From positions 6,745,501-6,809,500 of the forward strand of contig NZ_LGTC01000001.1 in assembly GCF_001262605.1 (NCBI RefSeq): DNA of 64,000 nt, given 5' to 3'. The stretch is from Pseudobacteroides cellulosolvens ATCC 35603 = DSM 2933 (GTDB lineage Bacteria > Bacillota > Clostridia > Acetivibrionales > DSM-2933). A program made the translations under genes and the position numbers. The first letter of the stretch is position 1. Each line of letters starts with the position of its first letter. Shown here piece after piece: positions 46,912 through 55,909 of the stretch. A model generated the notes under the pieces. It was given only the letters and a program-made list of their open reading frames with translations. It was not told where the DNA came from and did not search any database.

Positions 46912-48150
46912 GTGTTACATCCAAAAATGCGTAAACTCTTTATCGGGGTGGATATTCATAAGCGTACCCATGTGGCAGTGATAATTAACTGCTTTACTGA
47001 AAAGCTCGGAGAACTCAGGTTTGAGAATAACCGGAAGGGCTTTGAAAAGCTTATTGAATTTGTTAAATCCCATTTAAAACGTGGTATTTCTCCATGTTTC
47101 GGCCTAGAGGACACCTCAGGCAACGGCAGGAACTTTGCCAGATTCCTTTTAAATCTCGGTTATACTGTTAAATCTGTTGATGCTTCTCTAACCTATACAG
47201 AAAGGCGTAACCAGGCCATAGCTCACAAAACTGACGGGCATGATGCGTTTTGTGTTGCCAAGGTTCTATTAAATCAATTGGATACCCTTCCAGATGCATC
47301 AATTCATGATGATAGCTGGACTTTGCAGCTTTTAGTATCTCGGCGTAATTCAATCGTCAAGGTACGTGCTGCCTCTAAAAATCAGGTTCACAGCTACATT
47401 TCGCATCATTATCCAAGCTATCCTAAATTCTTTACGGTAACTTACTGTAAGGCTGGAATGGAATTTTTTCAAAACTTTCCCTCACCGTCAAAGCTTAAAG
47501 GCATTACCAAAGAAGAGCTTGCGGAATTTCTGTCCATTCATAGCAGTGGATTTTTTGGAATTGAACATGCAGAAAGGATATTGATGCTTGTTGCAAAGGA
47601 TGGTGATACATTAACGGAATATCAGGAAACAAGGGACTTTATTGTATCTCATTGTATAAAGGAAATTAAGCACTGCAATGAAGAGCTGGAAGTAATAGAG
47701 GCTGAGATAAAAAAGCACATGAAGCAGTTTCCCTACCGGCTTGAAACCATGCCTGGAATTAATACAATAACTGCTGCAATGCTGATTAGTGAAATAGGTG
47801 ATATCAGAAGGTTTTCCAGTAGCGATAAAATGTGTCGGTATAGTGGAATTAGTCCGGTTTCCTGTTCATCAGGTGATAAGGACAAAAACTTCAGGAATAA
47901 GCAGGGCAACAGGCGATTGTATGAGATATTCAGAGATATTGCATCAAGGAATATCTGTAGGGGTAGGGATAAGAAAAGCCCGATAAATGAAACTTTTCTG
48001 GAATATTATAATAAGAAGATATCACAGGGAAAAACTAAGCGACAGGCCTTAATCGCAGTAATGAGACAGATTGCAAAGGTTATCTATTCAATGATGATTC
48101 ACCAAAGGGAGTACATAAAACCAACCATTTCCAAAACAGAAAATACATGA
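46912..48150 (+). CDS. IS110-family transposase, P5 right
   Basis: Starts at GTG instead of ATG. Several substitutions relative to the left arm (NFARFLL, GDTLTEYQ, SPVSCSSG), more than in other palindromes, so the two P5 arms are not simple copies here. Confidence 0.93.
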   Translation: MLHPKMRKLFIGVDIHKRTHVAVIINCFTEKLGELRFENNRKGFEKLIEFVKSHLKRGISPCFGLEDTSGNGRNFARFLLNLGYTVKSVDASLTYTERRNQAIAHKTDGHDAFCVAKVLLNQLDTLPDASIHDDSWTLQLLVSRRNSIVKVRAASKNQVHSYISHHYPSYPKFFTVTYCKAGMEFFQNFPSPSKLKGITKEELAEFLSIHSSGFFGIEHAERILMLVAKDGDTLTEYQETRDFIVSHCIKEIKHCNEELEVIEAEIKKHMKQFPYRLETMPGINTITAAMLISEIGDIRRFSSSDKMCRYSGISPVSCSSGDKDKNFRNKQGNRRLYEIFRDIASRNICRGRDKKSPINETFLEYYNKKISQGKTKRQALIAVMRQIAKVIYSMMIHQREYIKPTISKTENT

Positions 48151-48228
48151 TAGTATATATATGAGCCTTGTTTTTGCAGGGCTTTTATATATGCTATCGT
48201 GAGAAAATTATTCAAGGGGTGTATTTAA

Positions 48229-48819
48229 ATGAAGAAAAAGATTGTTGTTTTAATATCAGTAGTAGCAGTTTTATGCTTCACTTTCATTGCTTGTTCCAAC
48301 CATTCAGATACAACCAAAAGCCAAACTAATATTAGTGCCAATAATAGCTCTTCATTAGTACGATCATACGATAATTTGAAAGATTTGAAAAAGGCATCAG
48401 AAATTATTATAGAAGCTGAAGTTACAAATGATCAAAAGAGTTTCGAGTATGAGCATGTAACTTTTACTTCATCCAAGGTAAAAGTCTTAAAAGTTCATAA
48501 AGGCAATGTCAAAGAAAGTGATATCTTGAATATTTTAGAATCAGGTGGAATCAGTAAAGATGGATTTGAAATTTCACAAGATGGAGTAAGTGTAATTAAG
48601 CCCTCTGAACATTATTTGCTATTCTTATATAAATATATTGGGCCAGTCGTTACAGAGACAAACTACCAAGCACTTGGTTGTTACCAAGGTAAATTTAAGA
48701 TAGAAAAAGATAATAAAGTTAAACAAACAGCCCCAGATGCAGCAAAAACAAAAGATATTGAGAATGATATTCTCCTCGATGAATTGGTTACAAAAATGAA
48801 AGATACAAAAGAAGACTAA
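48229..48819 (+). CDS. Putative lipoprotein, P5 right
   Basis: Identical to 42073-42663. Confidence 0.7.
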   Translation: MKKKIVVLISVVAVLCFTFIACSNHSDTTKSQTNISANNSSSLVRSYDNLKDLKKASEIIIEAEVTNDQKSFEYEHVTFTSSKVKVLKVHKGNVKESDILNILESGGISKDGFEISQDGVSVIKPSEHYLLFLYKYIGPVVTETNYQALGCYQGKFKIEKDNKVKQTAPDAAKTKDIENDILLDELVTKMKDTKED

Positions 48820-48870
48820 TAAGCTTAATGAATTTCTTCTATGATAATAGCACAATAACAGAGTACATAT

Positions 48871-48889
48871 TACCTAATTAGGGCCACGG
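48871..48889 (+). other. J site (TTAGGG variant), P5/P6 boundary
   Basis: TACCTAATTAGGGCCACGG; stop TAG directly before the tip GGC. Confidence 0.7.
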
Positions 48890-49745
48890 TGATGTGGTAG
48901 GTCTTACAGACGCAAGCGGTTCGCTTATTAACAAGTACCAGTATGATGCATTTGGTAATACAGTTGAAGCTGTTGAGAAGGTGCAGAATAGATTCCGGTA
49001 TGCTGGAGAGCAGTATGATCAGGTTACAGGTCAGTACTATTTGCGTGCGAGATTCTATAACCCAGTGGTAGGAAGGTTTACACAAGAAGATACATATCGT
49101 GGAGATGGATTAAACCTCTACAGTTATGTTCAGAATAACCCTGTAAATTACTATGACCCAAGCGGATATTGTGCTGATAAGAGCAATCCTTTTGATAGAT
49201 CAATGACCCGTGAACAATACAAAGCAAAAAAGAGCTACGAAAGGCTCTTGAAAAGGCATGGAATTGATTCACCTACAAAAAGAGCACAATTTTGGCAAGG
49301 TAAAGATAACTATCCAGGTATTGATAATTACAAGGATATTACATTGAAAAGGGGAAAAATAATATATGCAGGAGACCCAAGACCTACTGGGTATGGAACA
49401 ACAGAATCTGCATTAAGGCGTACAGGAAACGATTCCCAAAAAATATTTGAAGGTTTGCAAGTTGGACCGTGGGATCCACCTGAAGACTTCATTCATTTAT
49501 CTGGATATAAACAAACTCTGATGCCTTATGAAATGGTTGAAGATATTCCAGCAGCGTTTGGTATAACTAAAGCTAATCCGCATTTTGGAGATGGTGGATT
49601 ACCTCAAGTTTACATAGCAAATTTTAATGAGTTGGTTGCAAGCGGAAAGATAAGACCAATTCCGGCTAAGAAAATACCTTTGAAAAATTGGTATATGAAG
49701 CCAGAAGATGTTAAGAAAGTTTATAGCAAAGTACCAAAACCCTAA
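48882..49745 (+). CDS. Headless Rhs tip with ART/TNT-like toxin candidate, P6 left
   Basis: 287 codons from GHGDVVGLTDASGSL. Rhs core ends YVQNNPVNYYDPSGYCADK. The toxin part has ITLKRGKIIYAGDPRPTGYGTTESALRR, FEGLQVGPWDPP and FGDGGLPQVYIANFNELVASGKI. The GG-Q-Y/F-I pattern near the end recalls NAD-targeting TNT-type toxins, but this is a weak resemblance. Confidence 0.68.
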   Translation, partial: GHGDVVGLTDASGSLINKYQYDAFGNTVEAVEKVQNRFRYAGEQYDQVTGQYYLRARFYNPVVGRFTQEDTYRGDGLNLYSYVQNNPVNYYDPSGYCADKSNPFDRSMTREQYKAKKSYERLLKRHGIDSPTKRAQFWQGKDNYPGIDNYKDITLKRGKIIYAGDPRPTGYGTTESALRRTGNDSQKIFEGLQVGPWDPPEDFIHLSGYKQTLMPYEMVEDIPAAFGITKANPHFGDGGLPQVYIANFNELVASGKIRPIPAKKIPLKNWYMKPEDVKKVYSKVPKP

Positions 49746-49759
49746 ATAGGAGGTTAATT

Positions 49760-50194
49760 ATGCTGGATATAAATAATGGAGATTTAAAGTTATTGACCAA
49801 TACAACTATAAATAAAAGCTTTACAGAACAAAAATTAAAATCAGATAATATAATAAATATGGTTCAAAGAACTTATGCCATTAATGGTTGGAACTATTAT
49901 ACTTTTAAACTTATCAATATAAATGGTTTGGATTTGATGTTAAAACTTACATTTAAAGATGATGTATTGGAATTTTGTTCACTCAAGCATTATGGCAGCT
50001 TTGAGGAAATTCCATTCGATACAGATAATGAAATAAAAAGATTACAAATCCATAATCAATGGTTAGAGAATATGCTGGGAAAACCTAGTGAAGGTGGAGA
50101 GTGGAGAGTACAATACAATTTTAAATGGGGAGAAGTTTCATCAGGATATAGTCCACAAACGCCTGAAAGTGCCATATATATTAAATGGATATAG
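49760..50194 (+). CDS. Probable immunity protein, P6 left
   Basis: 144 residues starting 14 nt after the toxin stop codon, behind AGGAGG. Beta-rich (WNYYTFKLININGLDLMLKLTF) with a Trp-containing C-terminus. Family not recognised. Confidence 0.6.
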   Translation: MLDINNGDLKLLTNTTINKSFTEQKLKSDNIINMVQRTYAINGWNYYTFKLININGLDLMLKLTFKDDVLEFCSLKHYGSFEEIPFDTDNEIKRLQIHNQWLENMLGKPSEGGEWRVQYNFKWGEVSSGYSPQTPESAIYIKWI

Positions 50195-50195
50195 A

Positions 50196-50226
50196 ATGTA
50201 AGGCTGGGTTTTTCCCAGTCTTATTG
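50196..50226 (+). terminator. Terminator of P6 cassette
   Basis: AAGGCTGGGTTTTTCCCAGTCTTATTG. Confidence 0.65.
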
Positions 50227-50228
50227 TT

Positions 50229-50262
50229 TATCTGGAAACCGGCAGAGAATATCAGTGGGCCA
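50229..50262 (+). other. Conserved post-immunity motif, P6 left
   Basis: ATCTGGAAACCGGCAGAGAATATCA; mirror about 59701-59734. Confidence 0.5.
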
Positions 50263-50299
50263 GGAAGTTTTATCACCAATGTTGCCATCACATTATTAT

Positions 50300-51805
50300 T
50301 TATGCAATATCTCGAAGCATTTTGATATTATTTTTAATTAAGAATACTATTTTAGGATCAATTACAATAAATTCCTTAGCACCACCAACTACTTGATCAT
50401 TATCAATGATTAATCCATAATCCTTCATAATCTTAATATAGTTATTGGCAGACTGTGTGCTAAATTTAAATTCAGACACTAAATCTGTACTTTTAAAATG
50501 TACCTTACCTACTCGTAAGATTTTATTAATTATACTGATTATATCTTCTTTAGTACCTCTCTTAGATGGAAAAAGAGAATAATAATCATATTCTTTACAA
50601 AACTTAATTTTTGCTTTAATAATATTAGCTGAATCAAATTTATATGAGTTACTATTAGCAATCGACTGTTCATCATATACAGTAGAGAATAGTCTTATAA
50701 GGTCTCTAGGCGACTTATGTGCTAAATCAATTAAATAATTAATATCATTATTGTCTTCAATCAAATTATTTATATTAAAAGGCTTTACTAAAGAAAAATA
50801 ATCTAACCTTTTTTGTAATATTGTTGATATATCACTATCAGTCCATGATATGTCTATAGGTTTAAACTTATCAAATCTTACTCCTTTTTCGTTTAGCTTT
50901 AACTTAACTTCTGTCCATATACTAAATACTATTGATAATTCCTTGAAATAAAGCAAATCAGTATCCTTTAATATTTGCTCAGTAAAATCTGCTATACGAT
51001 TTATCCTTCCGTCTAAAGCTCTAAATTCATCAATTCTGTCGAAAAAAACGACTGTATTTTTAAAACCTGACTTTTTCACTAATGTTACAAGTTCAAGTAA
51101 AATGTCTTTTAGCAATGTATAATTTTCAAGGAATTGCTTTTCTTTTTCACATTGTGATAACTCCTCGATGCCCAGCTTTGGTAAGTAATTTTTATAAAAA
51201 TCTTGGGAATAATTTTTGGGTAAATTTAAAGCCTTACATATTGCATCTGAGCCTATTTCCAAGCTTGAAGAAATTGCAATATTTATTGGTTTATTTAAAA
51301 AATTATTAAAAATATTTTTTAGAAAATTCTTGCTTTTATATCGAGTAACTTTATTATATGCGTTTTCAAATTCTCTTTTACTAATACTATTATAAAAATC
51401 CTTAATAAAAATAGCTAATTTTTCCTTATCGTATTTATCTAGAACTTTAAGTAATTGGGGATTTTTTGATAATGATACAACATAATTTTTAATTATATTC
51501 TTAATTATTAAAAGTATTAAGTATCTATCATTTTTATCTAAGGGGACACTATCGTAATTATCAATAATAATTGATAAAACATTTTTATTTGAAAGCTCTC
51601 TTTGAAGTTCTAAGATAAGAGCAGATTTTCCGCTGCCGCGTTCTCCGAAAATAAACCTGCTACTTCCGTTTGCTAAGTCTGTTACTAAAGTTTGAAAATA
51701 TCTTGGTGGTAAATAAATCTCAGATAAATAATCAACTTCCTCTTCAGCTGAAAACCTTGAGAAAGGATTTTCCCTAAATCCTAAATTCTTATAAAGTTCT
51801 GGCAT
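50300..51805 (-). CDS. P-loop ATPase resembling the Sll1717 family, P6 left
   Basis: 501 residues. Walker A FGERGSGKSA (about residues 53-62), Walker B NTVVFFDRIDE (about 246-256), arginine-rich SPRDLIRLF (about 366-374) and a C-terminal winged-helix-like region (STDLVSEFKFSTQSANNYIKIMKDYG). Such stand-alone STAND/KAP-like ATPases often sit in defence islands and bind DNA or sense phage. It points from the cargo toward the toxin cassette. Duplicated exactly at 58158-59663. Confidence 0.75.
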   Translation of the reverse strand: MPELYKNLGFRENPFSRFSAEEEVDYLSEIYLPPRYFQTLVTDLANGSSRFIFGERGSGKSALILELQRELSNKNVLSIIIDNYDSVPLDKNDRYLILLIIKNIIKNYVVSLSKNPQLLKVLDKYDKEKLAIFIKDFYNSISKREFENAYNKVTRYKSKNFLKNIFNNFLNKPINIAISSSLEIGSDAICKALNLPKNYSQDFYKNYLPKLGIEELSQCEKEKQFLENYTLLKDILLELVTLVKKSGFKNTVVFFDRIDEFRALDGRINRIADFTEQILKDTDLLYFKELSIVFSIWTEVKLKLNEKGVRFDKFKPIDISWTDSDISTILQKRLDYFSLVKPFNINNLIEDNNDINYLIDLAHKSPRDLIRLFSTVYDEQSIANSNSYKFDSANIIKAKIKFCKEYDYYSLFPSKRGTKEDIISIINKILRVGKVHFKSTDLVSEFKFSTQSANNYIKIMKDYGLIIDNDQVVGGAKEFIVIDPKIVFLIKNNIKMLRDIA

Positions 51806-51938
51806 GATAAAATACCTCTTTAGTCTTTAGATTTATTAAATAAATCAAGTATAGTTTATATTATAATACAAATTGAGAATAATTGCATTTATTATTAACT
51901 ATTAACATTCAATATCATCTAATTTAGAAATCTCCGAA

Positions 51939-52130
51939 GCTGCTTTAAAGCTACTCATGAAGTGAATCCCAGGTCTTTTGCCCCTCATTCTTTAGAAACG
52001 CTGATGGAGCCATACTTTAAGAATCCTCGAAGATGGCTTTTAAGTGTCTTGTAAAGTGTCTTCGAAAGGACTTGTAGAGCCAGAGCCGGAAGGGAATACG
52101 ATTATAGTCATTATCGTATTTCTCTTCCGG
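51939..52130. repeat. E element, P6 left
   Basis: Body (GAAGCTGCTTTAAAGC, CCCTCATTCTTTAGAA), then hairpin 52086-52130 (CCGGAAGGGAATACGAT...). Arm homology ends 24 bp beyond it. No other gene in 51806-52177. Confidence 0.7.
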
Positions 52131-52177
52131 CCCTGTAAGTAATTTTTTAGAACCGATAAAGTAGAAGTAACAATGTA

Positions 52178-52555
52178 TCATTTTCCTACCGATTCTGTAT
52201 TGCTACGTTTGCTATGGATAATAAGAAAAATAATAATTCCTGCTATAAACAAACCTGCAATTGTAAGCGATATCCAGAGTGGTACTGTGATGATAAACCT
52301 GATTACCCGTAATATAATGCTTACGAATGAGAACAAAACAACAAAGGTAATCAACCTTATCATCCAGTGTAATATAGAGCCGCTTGTTTTTCCACTAATT
52401 ATATCATTCCTGTATAAAGATCCCACAATATTCCACGCCACGGAAAAAGCTATAAAGCCTACAATAGATATAGTTATATAGTTGTATAGAACATTGTCAA
52501 AGAGAGTATATCCATCTGTTAACCATTCAAAAATTGGCTTTAGTATTGTTTTCAT
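52178..52555 (-). CDS. Small three-TM membrane protein
   Basis: 125 residues from MKTILKPIFEWL (AAAGGA 12 nt upstream; ATGs further upstream are possible). Hydrophobic segments near residues 27-47, 70-93 and 97-118. It follows the ABC-3C ATPase by about 135 nt on the same strand; could be an accessory subunit or unrelated. Confidence 0.5.
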   Translation of the reverse strand: MKTILKPIFEWLTDGYTLFDNVLYNYITISIVGFIAFSVAWNIVGSLYRNDIISGKTSGSILHWMIRLITFVVLFSFVSIILRVIRFIITVPLWISLTIAGLFIAGIIIFLIIHSKRSNTESVGK

Positions 52556-52691
52556 TATTCTCATCAATCCTTTATAAGTATAATTCATCTTGTTTTACGG
52601 ATAATGGGAAGTTGATATAAAGGTCATTTCCCAAAAATGATAAAACATTTATATCTATATAATGCTACCAGTTTATAGGTTGCATTTTAAA

Positions 52692-55112
52692 TTAAAGATA
52701 AAGTTTTTCTTTTACATTAAATGATTGCCCTCTTAAATTATATTTCAAAAACTTATAGAGGATATAGTTTTCTTTATCCGTTTCATGAGTAGATAAAATT
52801 ATTTGCTTATTAGAAAAGTCGTTACGCAAAACTTCTATAAGCGAAGAGATATTGATATCATCCATTGTTTGTACTGGATCATCTACAAGGATAAATCCAA
52901 TATCATCTGTTGACTTCATTATATATTGTTTATTCATTGCAAAAAGAAACGCTAATACGAATCCAGAAAGTTGTCCAGAGCTAAATGTGTTGAGAATATC
53001 ATGTTTTGCGTCGCCATTTGAAACAAAACGCATTTCATCTTTGCTAACAAAGACTCCCAGTCCATTTTGATAATCTTGCAATATTTTTCCTGAATATATT
53101 AACAATGGAACTCTCAGTTTTTTAAGTATTTGATTTTTATACTCATTTGTGGAATTTTGATATAAATCTTGAAGTTTTTCAAAATTTTCTCGAACAACTT
53201 CAAGCTGATGCTTTTTTAATATTTCTCTTTTAATTTCCTCTTTTAATACGTTTATTTCTGAGCTTTGTGAAAGTGAATATAAGTATTTAAGATATTTAAT
53301 TTTGTTATCTACATACTCCTTGTTAATAATTCTTGTCTGTGAAATTGAGAATATATCTCTGTATTTTTGAGAAATATTATTAAATTCAAATTTGTCCATA
53401 ACATTGATAAAGTCAGAATTAACGTAAGTCTTAAGATTTTTTTGTAGAATACGTCTGATTTCAAGTGATTTTTCGCTGTTTCCAAGATGAACCCAGGAAT
53501 CCGTATTGTTCAGAAAAAAAGAGACTTTTTCTACAAATTTAACTCTTTCTTCATTTTGAATAAACTGATTGCTATTTGACAATAGTGTGTTTAGTTCGCG
53601 GATTTTTTCCTCATCAAAACTCTGTACAATTGATAGAATAACAGTTAAATCATTTTCTAGTTTATTGTGCAAAGAATTAATTAATGATTTTAGTTTTTGA
53701 TATTCTGTATTTTTTTCTCCTGATAAACCATTGGAAAGATTTAAAAAGGCTTGATCTAAATCCTCTACATTTTCGTATTTATGATTGCAAAAAGGGCAAT
53801 TAGGAGACACTTTATCAATCTCTTTTTTTATTTGATATAACTTTAATCTTGCTTTATCTAAACTGTTTAACATGTTTTCACGATTAGATAAGGTCTTCTT
53901 TGCATTATTAATAGAACCAACTATTTCTGTTACTTCTCCGATATCAGAGGATATCAAACTATCGTCAATAGTTTTCAGTTTAACTAAATCTTCCTCTTTA
54001 TAAAAAGTTACATCTAATGAGTTTCTAAAAAAACTACTATGGTTGTATATATCGATTGTTTTGTTCCACTCAGAAATTAAGTGCGTAACTTTAGTTCTGT
54101 TTATTAGTCCATTTTCTATATATTGATGATAATTGACAAAATCAATAATAATTGCTTTACTATCGATTATTCTATTGATTTTTTCATTTTCTAAATAAGT
54201 GTCATAATCCGCTTTATTAATAGCAAAGTTATGTAGTGCTTGTATTTCTGAAATTGCGTAATGAAGATTTACAGACAATTCTCTAGATTCAAAATTTGGA
54301 TTTTCTACATCCCAGCTTAACGGATCAGCATCAATGTTATAGTCTAATAATTGAGTGTACTCTACTTTTTCTGTTACTGAATCGATTTTTTGAATCTTAG
54401 ATTTCAATTCTTTTACCTTTTTATTAATGCTTTCTGTACTTTCAGTAATTGCATCATTAACAAGGACATCTTTTTTTGATTTGCTTCCTCCGATTAATTT
54501 TTTTGTAATGTATTCTATATTTTTGTCAATATTTATAGTGTTTAATAGAACGTTCATGCTATCTTTACGATTACTTACAGAATTTTTTAAAAAATGGACG
54601 GATTCTGCTTGAGATACATAGTAATAGACATTAAAATGTTCCATTGAATACCTTAATTTTTCACATTTTTGCAACGAGGTTTTCCATTTATTTGAATTAT
54701 TCAGGAAGGTATCGATTTCATCATCTGAATCTAATAAATCGTCGGTTACGCCATATTTTATTGAGTCTCCTATGGATAGTTTTTGGTTTTGATGGTCGAT
54801 AACTGCCACAATTGTAAGGTTATTATTATTTTCATCAGTTAAAGTCAGAATTAGATTTCCATCTTTATTGGCTTCATTTAGCAAAATGTTTTTTCCTAAA
54901 TTTATTCTGCCATCCTCGATGCTTGTTTGTAATCGTGTTATCTTTTTTGTAAAAATTAACTCTACAGCGTCAAAAAAAGTTGTTTTTCCAAACCCATTTG
55001 GTCCTGATAAGATAGTGGGGTTTTGACCTTGGTAGAAGATAAATTCATAGAATTTCTTGTTATCAAAACATTTAAAATTTCTTACTTTCAGTCGATTAAT
55101 TGCATATGGCAT
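52692..55112 (-). CDS. ABC-3C system ATPase (SMC/RecN-like)
   Basis: 806 residues. Walker A LSGPNGFGKTTFFDA (about 36-50), a long coiled-coil middle with a zinc-hook-like CPFCNHKYE (about 439-447), ABC signature FSSGQLSGFVLAF (about 707) and Walker B with D-loop GFILVDDPVQTMDDIN (about 740). This arrangement typifies the ATPase of ABC-three-component anti-invader systems, which likely senses aberrant DNA and licenses the effector. Its start overlaps the preceding stop (TAATG). Confidence 0.82.
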   Translation of the reverse strand: MPYAINRLKVRNFKCFDNKKFYEFIFYQGQNPTILSGPNGFGKTTFFDAVELIFTKKITRLQTSIEDGRINLGKNILLNEANKDGNLILTLTDENNNNLTIVAVIDHQNQKLSIGDSIKYGVTDDLLDSDDEIDTFLNNSNKWKTSLQKCEKLRYSMEHFNVYYYVSQAESVHFLKNSVSNRKDSMNVLLNTINIDKNIEYITKKLIGGSKSKKDVLVNDAITESTESINKKVKELKSKIQKIDSVTEKVEYTQLLDYNIDADPLSWDVENPNFESRELSVNLHYAISEIQALHNFAINKADYDTYLENEKINRIIDSKAIIIDFVNYHQYIENGLINRTKVTHLISEWNKTIDIYNHSSFFRNSLDVTFYKEEDLVKLKTIDDSLISSDIGEVTEIVGSINNAKKTLSNRENMLNSLDKARLKLYQIKKEIDKVSPNCPFCNHKYENVEDLDQAFLNLSNGLSGEKNTEYQKLKSLINSLHNKLENDLTVILSIVQSFDEEKIRELNTLLSNSNQFIQNEERVKFVEKVSFFLNNTDSWVHLGNSEKSLEIRRILQKNLKTYVNSDFINVMDKFEFNNISQKYRDIFSISQTRIINKEYVDNKIKYLKYLYSLSQSSEINVLKEEIKREILKKHQLEVVRENFEKLQDLYQNSTNEYKNQILKKLRVPLLIYSGKILQDYQNGLGVFVSKDEMRFVSNGDAKHDILNTFSSGQLSGFVLAFLFAMNKQYIMKSTDDIGFILVDDPVQTMDDINISSLIEVLRNDFSNKQIILSTHETDKENYILYKFLKYNLRGQSFNVKEKLYL

Positions 55113-55909
55113 TACATATTACCTCCAATTAAACGATTCAACTCATCATCCAGCTGTTTATCACTTAAAGTTGTGGCACACTCTAAATTCAATAGTTCTT
55201 CCAGAGAACAAACTTGATTTTGTATTGCTAAATGATAGTCCTTCAAGCCACTTTTGACTTTTTGGTGAATATCTTCTTCAATTGATAATGGTATTGGGTT
55301 GGCTTTAAAGCGATACTGCAAGAAAGGGAGTTTTGAAAAAAGACGAATAACTAATTCATAAACACTTCCAACGTTTTTTCTCTCTAATAGTTTATAATAC
55401 TCATCTTCATTATCAGAAATATCACTTAATATAGTATTAATTTCACTTCCATAATTGTCGCTTATGATTTTATTTAAGGCATCAACTTGTGGTTTAGTGT
55501 ATGGTATAATATATCTTTTAAAATAATTTGGTGATTCTTCTATCGCGTATACTAAGTTCCGATACCTCTCTAAATTTTCTAGATTATTAAATTGAAGCAA
55601 ATAAATTGCTGAGGTGTTTTTATCTATCTGACTCGCTTCTTGGTTGTTATCAAAAGTGGCTTGAATTTTTGATTTTAAAGATTCATTTCTGCCCTTATCA
55701 ACATTAGAATACTCTATTTCAAGAGTTTCTAAAGCTGTTTTCATAGCATCTTCATTTTTTTCAAATTCCTTGCAATCTATATTATATATTAAAAAATAAC
55801 TTGCAATTTTTTTATCAGAATGCTTATAAAATCTTATATTCTTTGACTTAATCTTTTCTTCAGGAACATATTTATATTGGTTCAAGATAATTTCTATGGT
55901 TTCAGTCAT
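55112..55909 (-). CDS. ABC-3C middle component
   Basis: 265 residues, predominantly helical (IEDDIHQKVKSGLKDYHLAIQNQVCSLEELL near the C-terminus). Starts by ATGA overlap with the upstream gene and ends overlapping the ATPase start. Middle components are thought to connect ATPase and effector. Assignment rests mainly on position and size. Confidence 0.65.
   Translation of the reverse strand: MTETIEIILNQYKYVPEEKIKSKNIRFYKHSDKKIASYFLIYNIDCKEFEKNEDAMKTALETLEIEYSNVDKGRNESLKSKIQATFDNNQEASQIDKNTSAIYLLQFNNLENLERYRNLVYAIEESPNYFKRYIIPYTKPQVDALNKIISDNYGSEINTILSDISDNEDEYYKLLERKNVGSVYELVIRLFSKLPFLQYRFKANPIPLSIEEDIHQKVKSGLKDYHLAIQNQVCSLEELLNLECATTLSDKQLDDELNRLIGGNM

Larger units (their letters stand above)
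42011..48881. repeat. Palindrome P5 (IS110-type), arms about 3.05 kb
   Basis: Arms 42011-45064 and 45834-48881, axis about 45447. Its central array and array edges are inverted relative to P1 and P3. Confidence 0.9.
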
